From Lachnospiraceae bacterium (GTDB lineage: Bacteria; Bacillota; Clostridia; Lachnospirales; Lachnospiraceae), in NCBI GenBank assembly GCA_021770245.1, contig JAETRI010000020.1, positions 1 through 45,822 on the forward strand: 45,822 bases of DNA, written 5' to 3'. The notes under the pieces are model-generated. The model searched no databases. It was given only the letters and a program-made list of their open reading frames with translations, and was not told the origin of the DNA. The translations under genes were made by a program, and so were the position numbers. Positions 23,142-31,575 of this stretch are shown here, piece after piece; within the stretch, counting starts at the first letter, position 1, and the number at the start of each line of letters is the position of its first letter.

Positions 23142-24359
23142 ATGGGAATGGAAGGCGGTACGGTGGAAGAAGAGAGAGCAGGCTTTTCGGACAAAGAAAC
23201 CTCCCAGGGGCCTCAGATGTCTGTGGAAGAGGTCTATGCTCTGGCAAAACAATGCAGAGAAGAAAAAGACTATATGACAGAGGCATACTGGTATGAAATG
23301 CTCCTGATGTACCGGAACATAGATAAAGAATGGCTGGAAGCGACGCAGTACCGCTGCGGAAGGGCATATTTTGACGCGGGCAGGGAGAAGGACGCGCTGC
23401 ACTGGTTTGAGAAAGCCGCCTATCTGGGAAACGGGAAGGCGAAGCTCCAGTGCGGCCAGCTATATGTCCAGTCGAAGGATGCCAAGGATCAGGAGAAGGC
23501 GTTATATTGGCTGGAGCAGGTTGCTGAGGACGGAAATCCGGAGATCCAGCACTTGTGCGGAGATATGAACTGCCAGGGCAGAGGTACAAAGGTGAACTAT
23601 GCGCGGGCGTTATATTGGTATGAAAAGGCCGCTCCATGGGGGGATGCAAGCTCTCAGTATGCACGTGGGATGATGTATTATACGGGCGAGGGCATGGCGA
23701 TGGATTATGCCAAAGCATTTGACTGCTTCAAAAAGGCTGCCCGCTCAAATCATGCATCTTCGCAGTATCAGTGCGGATGGATGTATCAGCATGGTGAGGG
23801 AACAAGAAAGAGCATGGAAAAGGCTTTGAACAGTTACGGGGAAGCGGTTGAAAACGGGAGTATGGATGCCCTGTATCAGCTTGGACTGATGTATTATCGG
23901 GGGGAGGGCGTCAAAAGGGATCGGAAGAGAGCCCTGGCCTATTTACAGGAGGCCGCAGGGAAGGGGCAGGCGGAAGCACAGCTTCAATGCGGATGGATGT
24001 GTTACAAGGGCGAAGGAATGAAGAAGGATGCTCAGAAGGCGCTGCAGTGGTTTGAAAAGGCCGGTTACGGAGGCTGCAGGGATGCCTGGCTGACTTGCGG
24101 TAAAATGTATTATAAAGGAACAGGAACGGATCCCGACTATGCCAAAGCGTTGTTCTGGTGTGAAAAAGCGCTTCAGGAGGAGGGCTGCCCGGGAAATGCG
24201 GAAGCAAAATACCTATGCGGCATGATCTACTCTTCCGAAGACAGGACACAGGAGGAACAAAAAAAAGGGCTTCAATTCCTAAAGGAGGCTGCCAAACAGG
24301 GAAACGGACGGGCCCGGTTTGCATTAAGATTCAAATTCCGAAATCAAGAAAACGAATAA
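23142..24359 (+). CDS. Sel1-like repeat (SLR/TPR) protein
   Basis: About 405 aa; ATG 23,142 follows AAGGGGTTAGGA, whereas an ATG at 23,112 has no ribosome binding site. From residue 25 onward roughly nine Sel1 units of about 36 residues are seen, each with an A-x-x-W/Y-Y/F-EKAA core (for example ALHWFEKAAYLGNGKAKLQCGQLY and ALYWYEKAAPWGDASSQYARGMMYYTGEGM). Sel1 arrays are helical scaffolds for protein-protein contacts. No signal peptide. Its position 72 bp after the hemerythrin-receiver gene suggests that it could be the partner of that signalling protein. Confidence 0.85.
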   Translation: MGMEGGTVEEERAGFSDKETSQGPQMSVEEVYALAKQCREEKDYMTEAYWYEMLLMYRNIDKEWLEATQYRCGRAYFDAGREKDALHWFEKAAYLGNGKAKLQCGQLYVQSKDAKDQEKALYWLEQVAEDGNPEIQHLCGDMNCQGRGTKVNYARALYWYEKAAPWGDASSQYARGMMYYTGEGMAMDYAKAFDCFKKAARSNHASSQYQCGWMYQHGEGTRKSMEKALNSYGEAVENGSMDALYQLGLMYYRGEGVKRDRKRALAYLQEAAGKGQAEAQLQCGWMCYKGEGMKKDAQKALQWFEKAGYGGCRDAWLTCGKMYYKGTGTDPDYAKALFWCEKALQEEGCPGNAEAKYLCGMIYSSEDRTQEEQKKGLQFLKEAAKQGNGRARFALRFKFRNQENE

Positions 24360-24403
24360 TGTTCTCTTGAGAATATTCATAAATTAGCCGGTAACGAAAA
24401 AAG

Positions 24404-24439
24404 GCTGCTGCAAAAGATCATATTTGCAGCAGCTTTTTT
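24404..24439. terminator. Bidirectional intrinsic terminator
   Basis: GCTGCTGCAAA-agatcata-TTTGCAGCAGC with a following TTTTTT on the plus strand and AAAAAA before it, so a T tract exists on both strands. It lies between the Sel1 gene (plus) and the dehydratase gene (minus). Confidence 0.9.
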
Positions 24440-24459
24440 GACAGAGGAAACAGTAAGCT

Positions 24460-25923
24460 TCAGCGCCGATCGGAGGATTCCAGCCGGGCAATTCGCTCTG
24501 CCAGCTTTTTTTTCTCATCCAGATTGCTCTGCCTTGCGATCACGACCCGTTGGGCCTGCGGGCTTCCCGCTCCGTGGAGGGATTCCGTCAGATAGCCGAC
24601 GGCGGCTGTGCCCAATGTGAGGTTTTCAATGAGACGCAGCAGTTTCAGGCGGTCCTGAGCAGAGGCGCAGTCCGCAGCGGTTAAGTATTTTCGGATATAT
24701 TCCGCGGTATCGGGATTCTCCAGATCCTTCTGCGAAGGAGCAGTGACCATGAGCCCGCCTGCAATGTCCTGGGCAAGACGGGCCATTTCAAAGGGAAAAC
24801 GGGTAACGTTCTGCTTGCAGACATTGGCCAGCAGCAGATCGACGGAATAATTGCCAGCCGCGGTCGGACAGCCCTCACAGGAGCAGGCAATGCCACAGGA
24901 AAACATGGTTTCATTTAAATGGGTCATCTCGATGAGTTTGTCTTTGATATGGGATGTCTTTGCCGTGCCGTTTTGGTCGGCCGCCAGGGCTGCGGCGCCG
25001 ATCAGGACATCTCCCACCCCTGTTTTGCACCCTCCGTAGCTCTGACGGTGGTAGGCCGCAAAACGTTCCACGAGGGAACCCGCGAATTCCGTCTCCCCGT
25101 TCATAAATATCCGGTCATTCGGAACGAATACATGATCAAAAATGACCAACGCTTCCACGCCGCCGAACCTCTGGTTTCCGGTATCTATAGGAGCCGATTC
25201 CCGTTTGCGTGTGTCGCAGCTCTGTCTGCCGATGATCATAAGGAGCCCGGGCGTATCGATGGGGACGGAGAAAGAAACGGCATAATCTTCACAGCCGGAG
25301 CCCAGGGAAACGGTGGGCATGACGAGGATTTCATGGGAGTTGCAGGCGCCGGTCTGATGGCATTTTGCCCCGCTGACGACGATACCGTCCTCTCGTCGTT
25401 CGACTACACGCAGATAGGCTTCCGGGTTCGTCTGCCTGTCTGCGGGAAGATGACGGTCACCCTTAGGATCGGTCATGGCCCCGTCTATCACCAGATCCTG
25501 TTCCTGGCACTTCTCCAGATATCGGAGAAAACGGTTGTGGTAAGCGGTTTTGTATTTCCGGTCGATCTCATAGGTGACGGAAAATACGGCGTTTATCGCA
25601 TCCATACCCACACAGCGCTGAAAACAGGAAGCCGTTTTCTGACCCAAAAGACGCTGCATTTTTACTTTGGCAATCAGATCCTCTCTGTTTTGGTGGATAT
25701 GGGTAAAGCGGTTGATGACATGACCCGTAAGATGGGAACATGCCGTCAAAAGGGGACGGTATTTTTCATCCTGGGCCAAATCGTAGGTCATTTTAACGGC
25801 GTTCAGAGAGGGCGCCAGGATCGGATTTCCCACCGGGCCGATTATTTTCTCACCGAGCAGATAGATCTGCATTTTTTTTCTGCGGATACTTTCAACATAT
25901 TCGTCTCCGGTCATGAGAGGCAT
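24460..25923 (-). CDS. 4-hydroxybutyryl-CoA dehydratase-type enzyme (AbfD family)
   Basis: 487 aa of the 4-hydroxyphenylacetate 3-hydroxylase/AbfD superfamily. Monooxygenase members lack an Fe-S cluster; here all four ligands of the dehydratase cluster are present: C100 and C104 (SCFQRC), H292 and C299 (YHRQSYGGC), with the same spacing as in the clostridial AbfD (C99, C103, H292, C299). The family converts 4-hydroxybutyryl-CoA to crotonyl-CoA and isomerises vinylacetyl-CoA using FAD and a 4Fe-4S cluster. No 4-hydroxybutyrate dehydrogenase or CoA-transferase gene is nearby, so the real acyl-CoA may differ. ATG 25,921-25,923 follows AAAGGAG. It forms an operon with the PPC gene. Confidence 0.85.
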   Translation of the reverse strand: MPLMTGDEYVESIRRKKMQIYLLGEKIIGPVGNPILAPSLNAVKMTYDLAQDEKYRPLLTACSHLTGHVINRFTHIHQNREDLIAKVKMQRLLGQKTASCFQRCVGMDAINAVFSVTYEIDRKYKTAYHNRFLRYLEKCQEQDLVIDGAMTDPKGDRHLPADRQTNPEAYLRVVERREDGIVVSGAKCHQTGACNSHEILVMPTVSLGSGCEDYAVSFSVPIDTPGLLMIIGRQSCDTRKRESAPIDTGNQRFGGVEALVIFDHVFVPNDRIFMNGETEFAGSLVERFAAYHRQSYGGCKTGVGDVLIGAAALAADQNGTAKTSHIKDKLIEMTHLNETMFSCGIACSCEGCPTAAGNYSVDLLLANVCKQNVTRFPFEMARLAQDIAGGLMVTAPSQKDLENPDTAEYIRKYLTAADCASAQDRLKLLRLIENLTLGTAAVGYLTESLHGAGSPQAQRVVIARQSNLDEKKKLAERIARLESSDRR

Positions 25924-25939
25924 GGAAAATTCTCCTTTC

Positions 25940-26368
25940 TCAGAGCGTATCGATATAGGAAATCCCGTGTTCGTCCAATTTCCTGGTTAACGGAAGCTCT
26001 TTTAATTCCAAAATGGCGAGTTCTGCGAGATACTGCACTTCGCAGCCGGGCTCCATATGGCCCGCATACATCCCGTTCGGCTCCGAGATCGTGAGATGAA
26101 AATGGGGTACCCCGTCGATGATCAGACCCTGGGCCGAGGAAAGCTCAATGGGCCGTTCTATGGTCGAAAACTCATTGACGGCCTGATCGTCCGTATTTGT
26201 GATGAAATGAAGGCACGCTTTGCGCAGGGAACCGATGGCGGAGAGAAGGATGCCGTTTTTGATTTGAAGGCGGGAGATTTCAGCCTCCACACTTTCCAGT
26301 ATCGGTTCGCCCTTGCCCAAATGGATAACGACGACGCGTCCTAAATTTTCTGTGGTATAAGTTCTCAT
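25940..26368 (-). CDS. PPC-domain (DUF296) protein
   Basis: 142 aa single-domain PPC protein. The fold's metal/ligand motif GVPHFHLTIS (near residue 85) followed by GHMEPGCEVQYLAELAI is present. In plants this domain sits beside AT-hooks; stand-alone bacterial proteins form trimers and their role is unknown, though many are found beside CoA- or aldehyde-related genes. There is no AT-hook, so DNA binding should not be assumed. First gene of a two-gene operon with the AbfD-type dehydratase (16-bp gap) and controlled by a promoter with a LacI-type operator. Confidence 0.8.
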   Translation of the reverse strand: MRTYTTENLGRVVVIHLGKGEPILESVEAEISRLQIKNGILLSAIGSLRKACLHFITNTDDQAVNEFSTIERPIELSSAQGLIIDGVPHFHLTISEPNGMYAGHMEPGCEVQYLAELAILELKELPLTRKLDEHGISYIDTL

Positions 26369-26406
26369 GTGCGATTACCCCCTTTATTCCTCGCAATCTG
26401 CATAAA

Positions 26407-26426
26407 ATGTGAAAACGTTTACATAT
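26407..26426. promoter_or_regulatory. LacI-type operator upstream of the PPC/dehydratase operon
   Basis: ATGTGAAAACGTTTACATAT is a near-palindrome centred on CG at 26,416-26,417. It shares the half-site TTTACATAT with the operators at 27,716-27,735 and 27,745-27,764. It lies just downstream of the -10 of the minus-strand promoter, over the likely transcription start, where a repressor would block initiation. Confidence 0.7.
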
Positions 26427-26455
26427 ACCATAACAGAAAAAACGCCGCTTGGCAA
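26427..26455 (-). promoter_or_regulatory. Promoter of the PPC/dehydratase operon
   Basis: On the minus strand TTGCCA (plus 26,450-26,455) and TATGGT (plus 26,427-26,432) are 17 bp apart. The operator at 26,407-26,426 abuts the -10. Confidence 0.6.
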
Positions 26456-26511
26456 GACAAAAATATCTGAAAGCCAAGATAGAGACATGAAAAGCCCTGC
26501 GGCACACGAGG

Positions 26512-27540
26512 TTAAATGATCCTGGGAGAGGAGGTGGCATTGCCGGGAATCATATCGGGTTCAAAGATGGCTTCCCTGTTCTTCAGGGAATTATCCCTGA
26601 TCCGGTCTAAGACAAATTGTCCGGCCGCAGTGCCGATTTCATAGGGATTGTAGTTTGCCACGGTCGGCCGTGTCGTCATGAGCTCGAGATTGTCGATTCC
26701 GTTAAAGCCGACCACGGAGAGCTGTTCCGGTACGGAGATGTGGTAGGTATGTAGGGCCTTGAGAGTTCCGATGGTCATGGCGTTGTTCGTACTGAGTATG
26801 GCGGTGGGGACCTGATCGAAGTGGTTCAGCATATGTACGATCCCGTTAAAGCCGGACTGTTCCGAGAAGTCTCCCTCGTAACGGTAGGGATAGTCATGCT
26901 GCGTGTCGATCCCTGCTTCGGCCATGGCTTTCCGGAAACCCTCATAGCGTTCGCGGGCATTGCTGAATTTATAGCTGCCTTCCAGGAGATAGATCCGTCT
27001 GTGGCCGTGCTTCAGCAGATCCTTGGTGAGCAGGTAGGTGCCCGTCACATTGTTGCCGTCGGCAAAGTCACCGTGGAAATTCGGGACGCTTAAGCGGCGG
27101 TTTACCAGTACGGTGGGAAGCTTCTGGCTGATGGAAGCGATGAATTCGTCGTTTTCACAGGTGGTATTGATGACGAGGGCGTCGATATTCCGCCCCAAAA
27201 GCAGCTTCAGATACTGTTCTTCGGCAACCTGGCTGTTGCGGGTGCTGCAGACGATCAGGTTATAGTTGCTGGGCCGAATGATATCTTCAATGGCTTTGGC
27301 GACGGTAATATGGTATTGGTTGGATATGTCGGAGGTAATATATCCGATGATGCCGGTTGAATTGATTTTCAGGCTTCTGGCCGTGGAATTGGGGATATAT
27401 CCCAGTTCGTTACAGGTATCCAGGATCAGGGCTTTGAGCTCTTTTGAGACGTACCCGTTGTTATTGATGGCCCTGGAGACCGTGGCGGTGGACACCCCGC
27501 ACTTATTCGCCACATCTTTAATCGTCATCTTTCCCCACAT
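26512..27540 (-). CDS. LacI/GalR-family transcriptional regulator
   Basis: 342 aa. Residues 5-50 are a complete LacI headpiece: TIKDVANKCGVSTATVSRAINNNGYVSKE, then the hinge helix NSTARSLK. The rest is a periplasmic-binding-protein-like effector domain (GIIGYITSDISNQYHITVAKAIEDI, VLVNRR, GFRKAMAEAGI, VVGFNGIDNLELMTTRPTVANY). It most likely represses both flanking operons through the CG-centred operators and is released by a sugar or sugar-derived ligand. Starts at 27,540 (MWGKM) or 27,528 (MTIKDV) are both possible; GGGGAAAG favours the second and AAAGGGCAGG the first. Confidence 0.9.
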   Translation of the reverse strand: MWGKMTIKDVANKCGVSTATVSRAINNNGYVSKELKALILDTCNELGYIPNSTARSLKINSTGIIGYITSDISNQYHITVAKAIEDIIRPSNYNLIVCSTRNSQVAEEQYLKLLLGRNIDALVINTTCENDEFIASISQKLPTVLVNRRLSVPNFHGDFADGNNVTGTYLLTKDLLKHGHRRIYLLEGSYKFSNARERYEGFRKAMAEAGIDTQHDYPYRYEGDFSEQSGFNGIVHMLNHFDQVPTAILSTNNAMTIGTLKALHTYHISVPEQLSVVGFNGIDNLELMTTRPTVANYNPYEIGTAAGQFVLDRIRDNSLKNREAIFEPDMIPGNATSSPRII

Positions 27541-27572
27541 TTTCGATTACCTGCCCTTTCATGTTATAAATA

Positions 27573-27592
27573 GCAAAAATAGTTATTTTTGC
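27573..27592. promoter_or_regulatory. Perfect inverted repeat in the regulator gene leader
   Basis: GCAAAAATA-GT-TATTTTTGC has 9-bp perfect arms. It lies between the regulator's promoter and its start codon, and its sequence is unlike the TTTACATAT half-sites. It could be an operator for autoregulation or for another factor. Confidence 0.5.
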
Positions 27593-27610
27593 AGGACATT
27601 TTGCAACTTG

Positions 27611-27640
27611 ATAATAAATGATTTCCAGGGTTTTTGTCAA
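27611..27640 (-). promoter_or_regulatory. Promoter of the LacI-type regulator gene
   Basis: On the minus strand a perfect TTGACA (plus 27,635-27,640) and TATTAT (plus 27,611-27,616) are 18 bp apart. Confidence 0.6.
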
Positions 27641-27705
27641 TCATAGAAAAGAAAGCATGGATATTGCCGGGAAAAAAGGGGAATTATAAATTAAAATTAT
27701 GCCTA

Positions 27706-27764
27706 TTGACAAATTGTGTGAGAACGATTACAATAGACAAAACGATATGTAAACGATTACATAT
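27706..27764 (+). promoter_or_regulatory. Promoter with two LacI-type operators, sugar-uptake operon
   Basis: TTGACA (27,706-27,711) and TACAAT (27,729-27,734) with a 17-bp spacer. Operator 1 (27,716-27,735, GTGTGAGAACGATTACAATA) overlaps the spacer and -10. Operator 2 (27,745-27,764, ATATGTAAACGATTACATAT) is an almost perfect palindrome just after the start site. Their CG centres are 29 bp apart. The same half-site is upstream of the PPC/dehydratase operon, which places both units in one regulon. Confidence 0.8.
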
Positions 27765-27802
27765 TTCAGGGCGGTAAAATCGAATGAAAAGGGGGATGAG
27801 TA

Positions 27803-28735
27803 GTGAAGAAAGACAAGGGAGCAAAAACACAGCTTACCGTAGGGCGTGCAGTCAGGAAGTATCACAATTATTATCTGATGCTCCTGCCGGGGCTGATCTT
27901 TGTCATACTGTTTCTTTATTTGCCGATATTTTTCAATTTCATCGCATTTAAGGACTACAAGATCTTTATGGGCCCTTTTGGAAGCCCATGGTGCGGTCTG
28001 GACAACTTCGCGAAGCTGTTCCGTACGCCGGACTTCATCAGGATTATGAAGAACACGTTTGCATTGTGCTTTTGGAAAATATTGGTCGGTTTTCCCATTC
28101 CCATCCTTCTTGCACTTCTGATCAACGAGGTGGGGAATCGGTTTTTTCAAAGGACCGTACAGACAGTGGTATATCTGCCCCACTTTATCTCCTGGGTCAT
28201 TATTGCCACCTTGGCCAGCAACCTGTTATCGCCGGCGGACGGGGCCGTCAATCTGTTCCTGAACAAACTGGGGATAGAATCCATTTTCTTTATGGGAGAT
28301 TCCGAGTATTTCAGAGGCGTTTTAGTGGCGACGGACATCTGGAAGGAGATGGGATGGTCGGCGATCATTTATCTGGCGGCCCTGGCGGGGGTGCCCACGG
28401 ATTTATATGAGGCGGCTACGGTAGACGGGGCGAGTAAACTTCAGAAAATGCGTTACGTGACGCTGCCGTGTATCATGCCTACCGTTATTATCATGCTGCT
28501 GCTTCGGATCGGCGGAATCCTCAACAGCAATTTCGAACAGGTATTTACAATGTACAATTCCTCGGTATACGATGTGGCGGATATTATAGATACCTATGTA
28601 TATCGGGTCGGCATCATTCAGACACAGTATGGTTTTTCGGCAGCGGCGGGTCTGTTTAAATCGATTATTTCGTTTATTATGGTGGTGACCTGTAACTGGC
28701 TGTCGTCCAAGGCAGGGCAGGAAACCCTGTTTTAA
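27803..28735 (+). CDS. Sugar ABC transporter permease, LplB type
   Basis: 310 aa starting with GTG 27,803 after AAGGGGGATGA. Six membrane segments: YYLMLLPGLIFVILFLYLPIFF near residue 25 opens the protein. The EAA loop that contacts the ATPase is AALAGVPTDLYEAATVDGASKLQKMRYVTLPCIMP near residue 195. The N-terminal pattern fits the LplB-like permeases of oligosaccharide importers in Firmicutes. First gene of the long plus-strand operon. As usual for this group, no ATPase gene is in the operon; a shared MsmX-type ATPase elsewhere would be needed. Confidence 0.85.
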   Translation: MKKDKGAKTQLTVGRAVRKYHNYYLMLLPGLIFVILFLYLPIFFNFIAFKDYKIFMGPFGSPWCGLDNFAKLFRTPDFIRIMKNTFALCFWKILVGFPIPILLALLINEVGNRFFQRTVQTVVYLPHFISWVIIATLASNLLSPADGAVNLFLNKLGIESIFFMGDSEYFRGVLVATDIWKEMGWSAIIYLAALAGVPTDLYEAATVDGASKLQKMRYVTLPCIMPTVIIMLLLRIGGILNSNFEQVFTMYNSSVYDVADIIDTYVYRVGIIQTQYGFSAAAGLFKSIISFIMVVTCNWLSSKAGQETLF

Positions 28736-28828
28736 AAGGCGCCGGATGCCTGCAGAATGCGGGAGGAAGGCATACGGAAGGCCGGCAGGGGAAGTTATAA
28801 GGCTGTGGAAAGGAATGGGTAGGAATTA

Positions 28829-29737
28829 ATGGGAATGAAAATAGGCAGACGTAGACATAGGGTAAAACAATCCATGGGGGATTCCATATTTACGATCCTG
28901 ATTTATGTCATCCTGATCATCATCGGGCTGATCACGCTCTTTCCCTTCCTGGATGTGGTTTTTAATTCCCTGACCACATCAAAGGAATTGGTGGAAAATG
29001 CGAAATCGGTCATTGCGATTCCTAAGAATCCCACATTGGAGAATTATAAGTATGTGCTGAGCGGGAACAGTATTTTCAGGGCGTATGGAGTGACCATATT
29101 CCGGACGGTTGTGGGAACTATATTAAATATGACAATAACCGTAATGACGGCGTATCCGCTGTCAAAAAAGTTCCTGCCGGGAAGAGGCGTGCTGATGCAG
29201 GTCTTTTTCTTCACAATGATTTTCAGCGGAGGGATGATCCCCACCTATCTGGTGGTCAAAACCTTTAAGCTGACCAATACCATATGGGCATTGATCGTTC
29301 CGTCTCTTTTGAATGTATATAACATGATCATCATGCGGACCTCTTTTGAAGGAATACCGGAAGAACTGGAGGATGCGGCGAAGATAGACGGCTGCTCCGA
29401 ATGGACGACGCTTATCAGGATTGTTCTTCCGGTATCCAAACCCACGCTGGCGTCCATCAGCCTGTTCTACGCGGTGTGGCATTGGAATGCATTCTTTGAT
29501 GTGGTGCTTTACATCACGGACCGGAAGCTGTGGCCCCTGCAGACTCTGCTGCGGGAGGTGGTGCTGACCATGAGTATGGCAGAACTCAACGCACAGCTGG
29601 CGGATGTGGCGACTCCGCCGTCTTCCTCTGTGATCGCGGCAACGGTGATGGTTTCCACGCTCCCGATTTTGGTGGTTTATCCGTTTTTACAGAAATATTT
29701 TGTAAAAGGCGTTATGGTGGGAGCCGTAAAAGGATAA
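28829..29737 (+). CDS. Sugar ABC transporter permease, YtcP type
   Basis: 302 aa, six membrane segments. TLFPFLDVVFNSLTTSKELVE after the first segment and the EAA loop EGIPEELEDAAKIDGCSEWTTLIRIVLPVSKPTLA near residue 175 identify the second permease of an LplB/YtcP pair. The C-terminal KYFVKGVMVGAVKG is the family's usual ending. It is 93 bp after the first permease, with no terminator between. It pairs with the lipoprotein at 29,947 to form the importer. Confidence 0.85.
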   Translation: MGMKIGRRRHRVKQSMGDSIFTILIYVILIIIGLITLFPFLDVVFNSLTTSKELVENAKSVIAIPKNPTLENYKYVLSGNSIFRAYGVTIFRTVVGTILNMTITVMTAYPLSKKFLPGRGVLMQVFFFTMIFSGGMIPTYLVVKTFKLTNTIWALIVPSLLNVYNMIIMRTSFEGIPEELEDAAKIDGCSEWTTLIRIVLPVSKPTLASISLFYAVWHWNAFFDVVLYITDRKLWPLQTLLREVVLTMSMAELNAQLADVATPPSSSVIAATVMVSTLPILVVYPFLQKYFVKGVMVGAVKG

Positions 29738-29850
29738 TCGGGGCGGCTATGAATCTAAGCAGCGACGGAAGAAAAGAAAGGAGGAAAACGCTGTCAGAGC
29801 CGGTAAGAAGGGATAGATTTGAGAAAATCTTGAGAAAAGATTGTGAAAAG

Positions 29851-29946
29851 CGCCGCCTTGTGCGGCGGAAAGCGGAGGCTGAAGGAAAAGGATCTACAGC
29901 CTGCCCGGTTTACAAGCCCGTCAAAACGGGCGGATGGGAGGAAAGA
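29851..29946 (+). repeat. Two hairpins and GGATGGGAGGAAAG before the solute-binding protein
   Basis: CGCCGC-CTTGT-GCGGCG (29,851-29,867) and GCCCGT-CAAA-ACGGGC (29,916-29,931) are followed by GGATGGGAGGAAAGA and the ATG at 29,947. The second stem plus linker is the same arrangement as the hairpin-RBS cassettes at 4042, 12,520 and 36,179, with a completely different stem sequence. The upstream stem may protect the downstream mRNA or limit read-through. Confidence 0.7.
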
Positions 29947-31536
29947 ATGAAGAAAAAAGTGTTGGCAATGTTTTTATGCTGCGGACTGGTCATGTCAGGA
30001 CTGACCGGATGCGGAGGAAGTTCAGGGGGAGGTGAGGGCGCACAGAATACGCAGACAGAAAACGAACAGCCCGCCCAGGCAGAGGAGAATACGCAGGAGG
30101 AAGCTTCGGAATCCGCCGATGCGGGCGGAAGCGGGGACAGGCCGACGGTCAGCTTCGTATTTACCAAAGGCGGATTTGAGGGATACCCGGATAACGATGT
30201 GATCCTTCAGAAGATAGAAGAGGCGGCCAACGTTACGCTGGATCATATCGCGCCTCCTTCCGCAAACTATGCGGAACAGGTAAATCTGATCCTGTCAGGG
30301 GACAAATCGGAGCTGCCGGATCTGGTGAGGCTCAATGCGGCCATGTTCAATGACCTGTATGATTATGTGGATCAGGGAGCCCTGATGGATATGACCGAGC
30401 TGGTAAAGGACTGTCCGAATATCCTGAAAAACGTACCTCAGGAGGCATTGGATCGTTGTACCGTAGACGGAAAACTGTATGCGATACCGATGTTCTGCAG
30501 CCCTAACCGTTACAATGTGGTGATCAGGCAGGACTGGCTGGACAATCTGGGTCTGGAAACGCCGGTGACGCTGGAGGATTATCATGAGGTGATGAGGGCG
30601 TTTACCTTCGACGATCCGGACGGAAACGGACAAAACGACACCTACGGATTTTCAGGGATCAGCATGGAGGCCCTTGACTTCCTCTATGGCGCTTTCGGAG
30701 CCATGGCGCCCATTCCCACTTATAATGCGGTCAACACATACTGGTATCTGGAGGACGGCGAGTTAAAGCCTCAGGTTACGAATCCTAAGGTAAAAGAAGC
30801 GCTTGAGACCATCAGCGCATGGTATAAGGAAGGCCTGATCGATCCGGAATTCATCACCTGTACCACGGACGACGATCTGAACAACAAAGCGATGAAGAAC
30901 CAGTTCGGCATCAGCTATCACTGGTGGACATGGGAACCTAAGATCGAAGCGCAGCTGCAGGAGGTTGACCCTAACATTTCCTTCAGCAGAATTGCACCTC
31001 CGGTCGGACCGAACGGGGATTCCGGCGTGCGCGGGGTTAATCTGTGCAACGGCTGCGTTATGATGCTGCAGGGCGCGGACAATCCGGAAGCATGTATGAG
31101 GCTTATGGACTGGATGTATTCCGAAGAAGGTATGATGACCACCTATACGGGCGTGGAAGGAATCCATTGGGAGCAGAAGGAAGACGGGACCTATGTAACC
31201 CTGCCGCAGTTTGACGAGGATGCGTCCTGGATCCAGTGGTATTCCGTGTTTGAAGCGGAATGGCCCCTGCTGCAGGTGGAAACGCCCCTGGTACAGTCCA
31301 GGCGTGATTCCTTCCAGTGGAAGACCATTAACAATGACGGGGACGGCTTAACCACCAAGGCGGAGGTTGAGTACGGAGCCGACCTGCAGGCGTTCTCCAT
31401 GGAAAGCTATACGAATTTCATTACGGGAAAAACTTCCCTGGATGAGTGGGATAAGTTCGTGGAAGAGTGGAACAGCCGCGGCGGCGCACAGTGGACGGAA
31501 GAAATCAACGCAGAGTACAAGGACAAGAGAGGCTGA
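29947..31536 (+). CDS. Extracellular solute-binding lipoprotein of the sugar ABC importer
   Basis: 529 aa. Signal peptide MKKKVLAMFLCCGLVMSGLTGC with lipobox LTGC (lipid-attached C22), then a Gly/Ser/Glu-rich linker (residues 23-62) and the binding domain from TVSFVFTKGGFEGYPDNDVILQKIEEAANV. The large size and motifs such as DGKLYAIPMF, DWLDNLGLETPVTLEDYHEVMRAFTFDDPDGNGQNDTYGFSG and WYKEGLIDPEF match the oligosaccharide-binding proteins paired with LplB/YtcP permeases. An in-frame ATG at 29,749 would hide the signal peptide and is rejected. The DPDGNGQNDTYG stretch resembles a calcium-binding loop common in this family. Confidence 0.9.
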   Translation: MKKKVLAMFLCCGLVMSGLTGCGGSSGGGEGAQNTQTENEQPAQAEENTQEEASESADAGGSGDRPTVSFVFTKGGFEGYPDNDVILQKIEEAANVTLDHIAPPSANYAEQVNLILSGDKSELPDLVRLNAAMFNDLYDYVDQGALMDMTELVKDCPNILKNVPQEALDRCTVDGKLYAIPMFCSPNRYNVVIRQDWLDNLGLETPVTLEDYHEVMRAFTFDDPDGNGQNDTYGFSGISMEALDFLYGAFGAMAPIPTYNAVNTYWYLEDGELKPQVTNPKVKEALETISAWYKEGLIDPEFITCTTDDDLNNKAMKNQFGISYHWWTWEPKIEAQLQEVDPNISFSRIAPPVGPNGDSGVRGVNLCNGCVMMLQGADNPEACMRLMDWMYSEEGMMTTYTGVEGIHWEQKEDGTYVTLPQFDEDASWIQWYSVFEAEWPLLQVETPLVQSRRDSFQWKTINNDGDGLTTKAEVEYGADLQAFSMESYTNFITGKTSLDEWDKFVEEWNSRGGAQWTEEINAEYKDKRG

Positions 31537-31575
31537 CAAAAAGCGAAAGCCGCAGGAGAGCGGCAGAATGTGAGG

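Noticed and set aside
24919-26094. Plus-strand frame of 391 codons
   Set aside because: It is antisense to the AbfD-type dehydratase gene, whose four cluster ligands fix the coding strand.
29749-29946. N-terminal extension of the solute-binding protein from an upstream ATG
   Set aside because: The extension is a basic stretch reading through two hairpins and would bury the lipoprotein signal peptide. ATG 29,947 has its own GGGAGGAAAG site.
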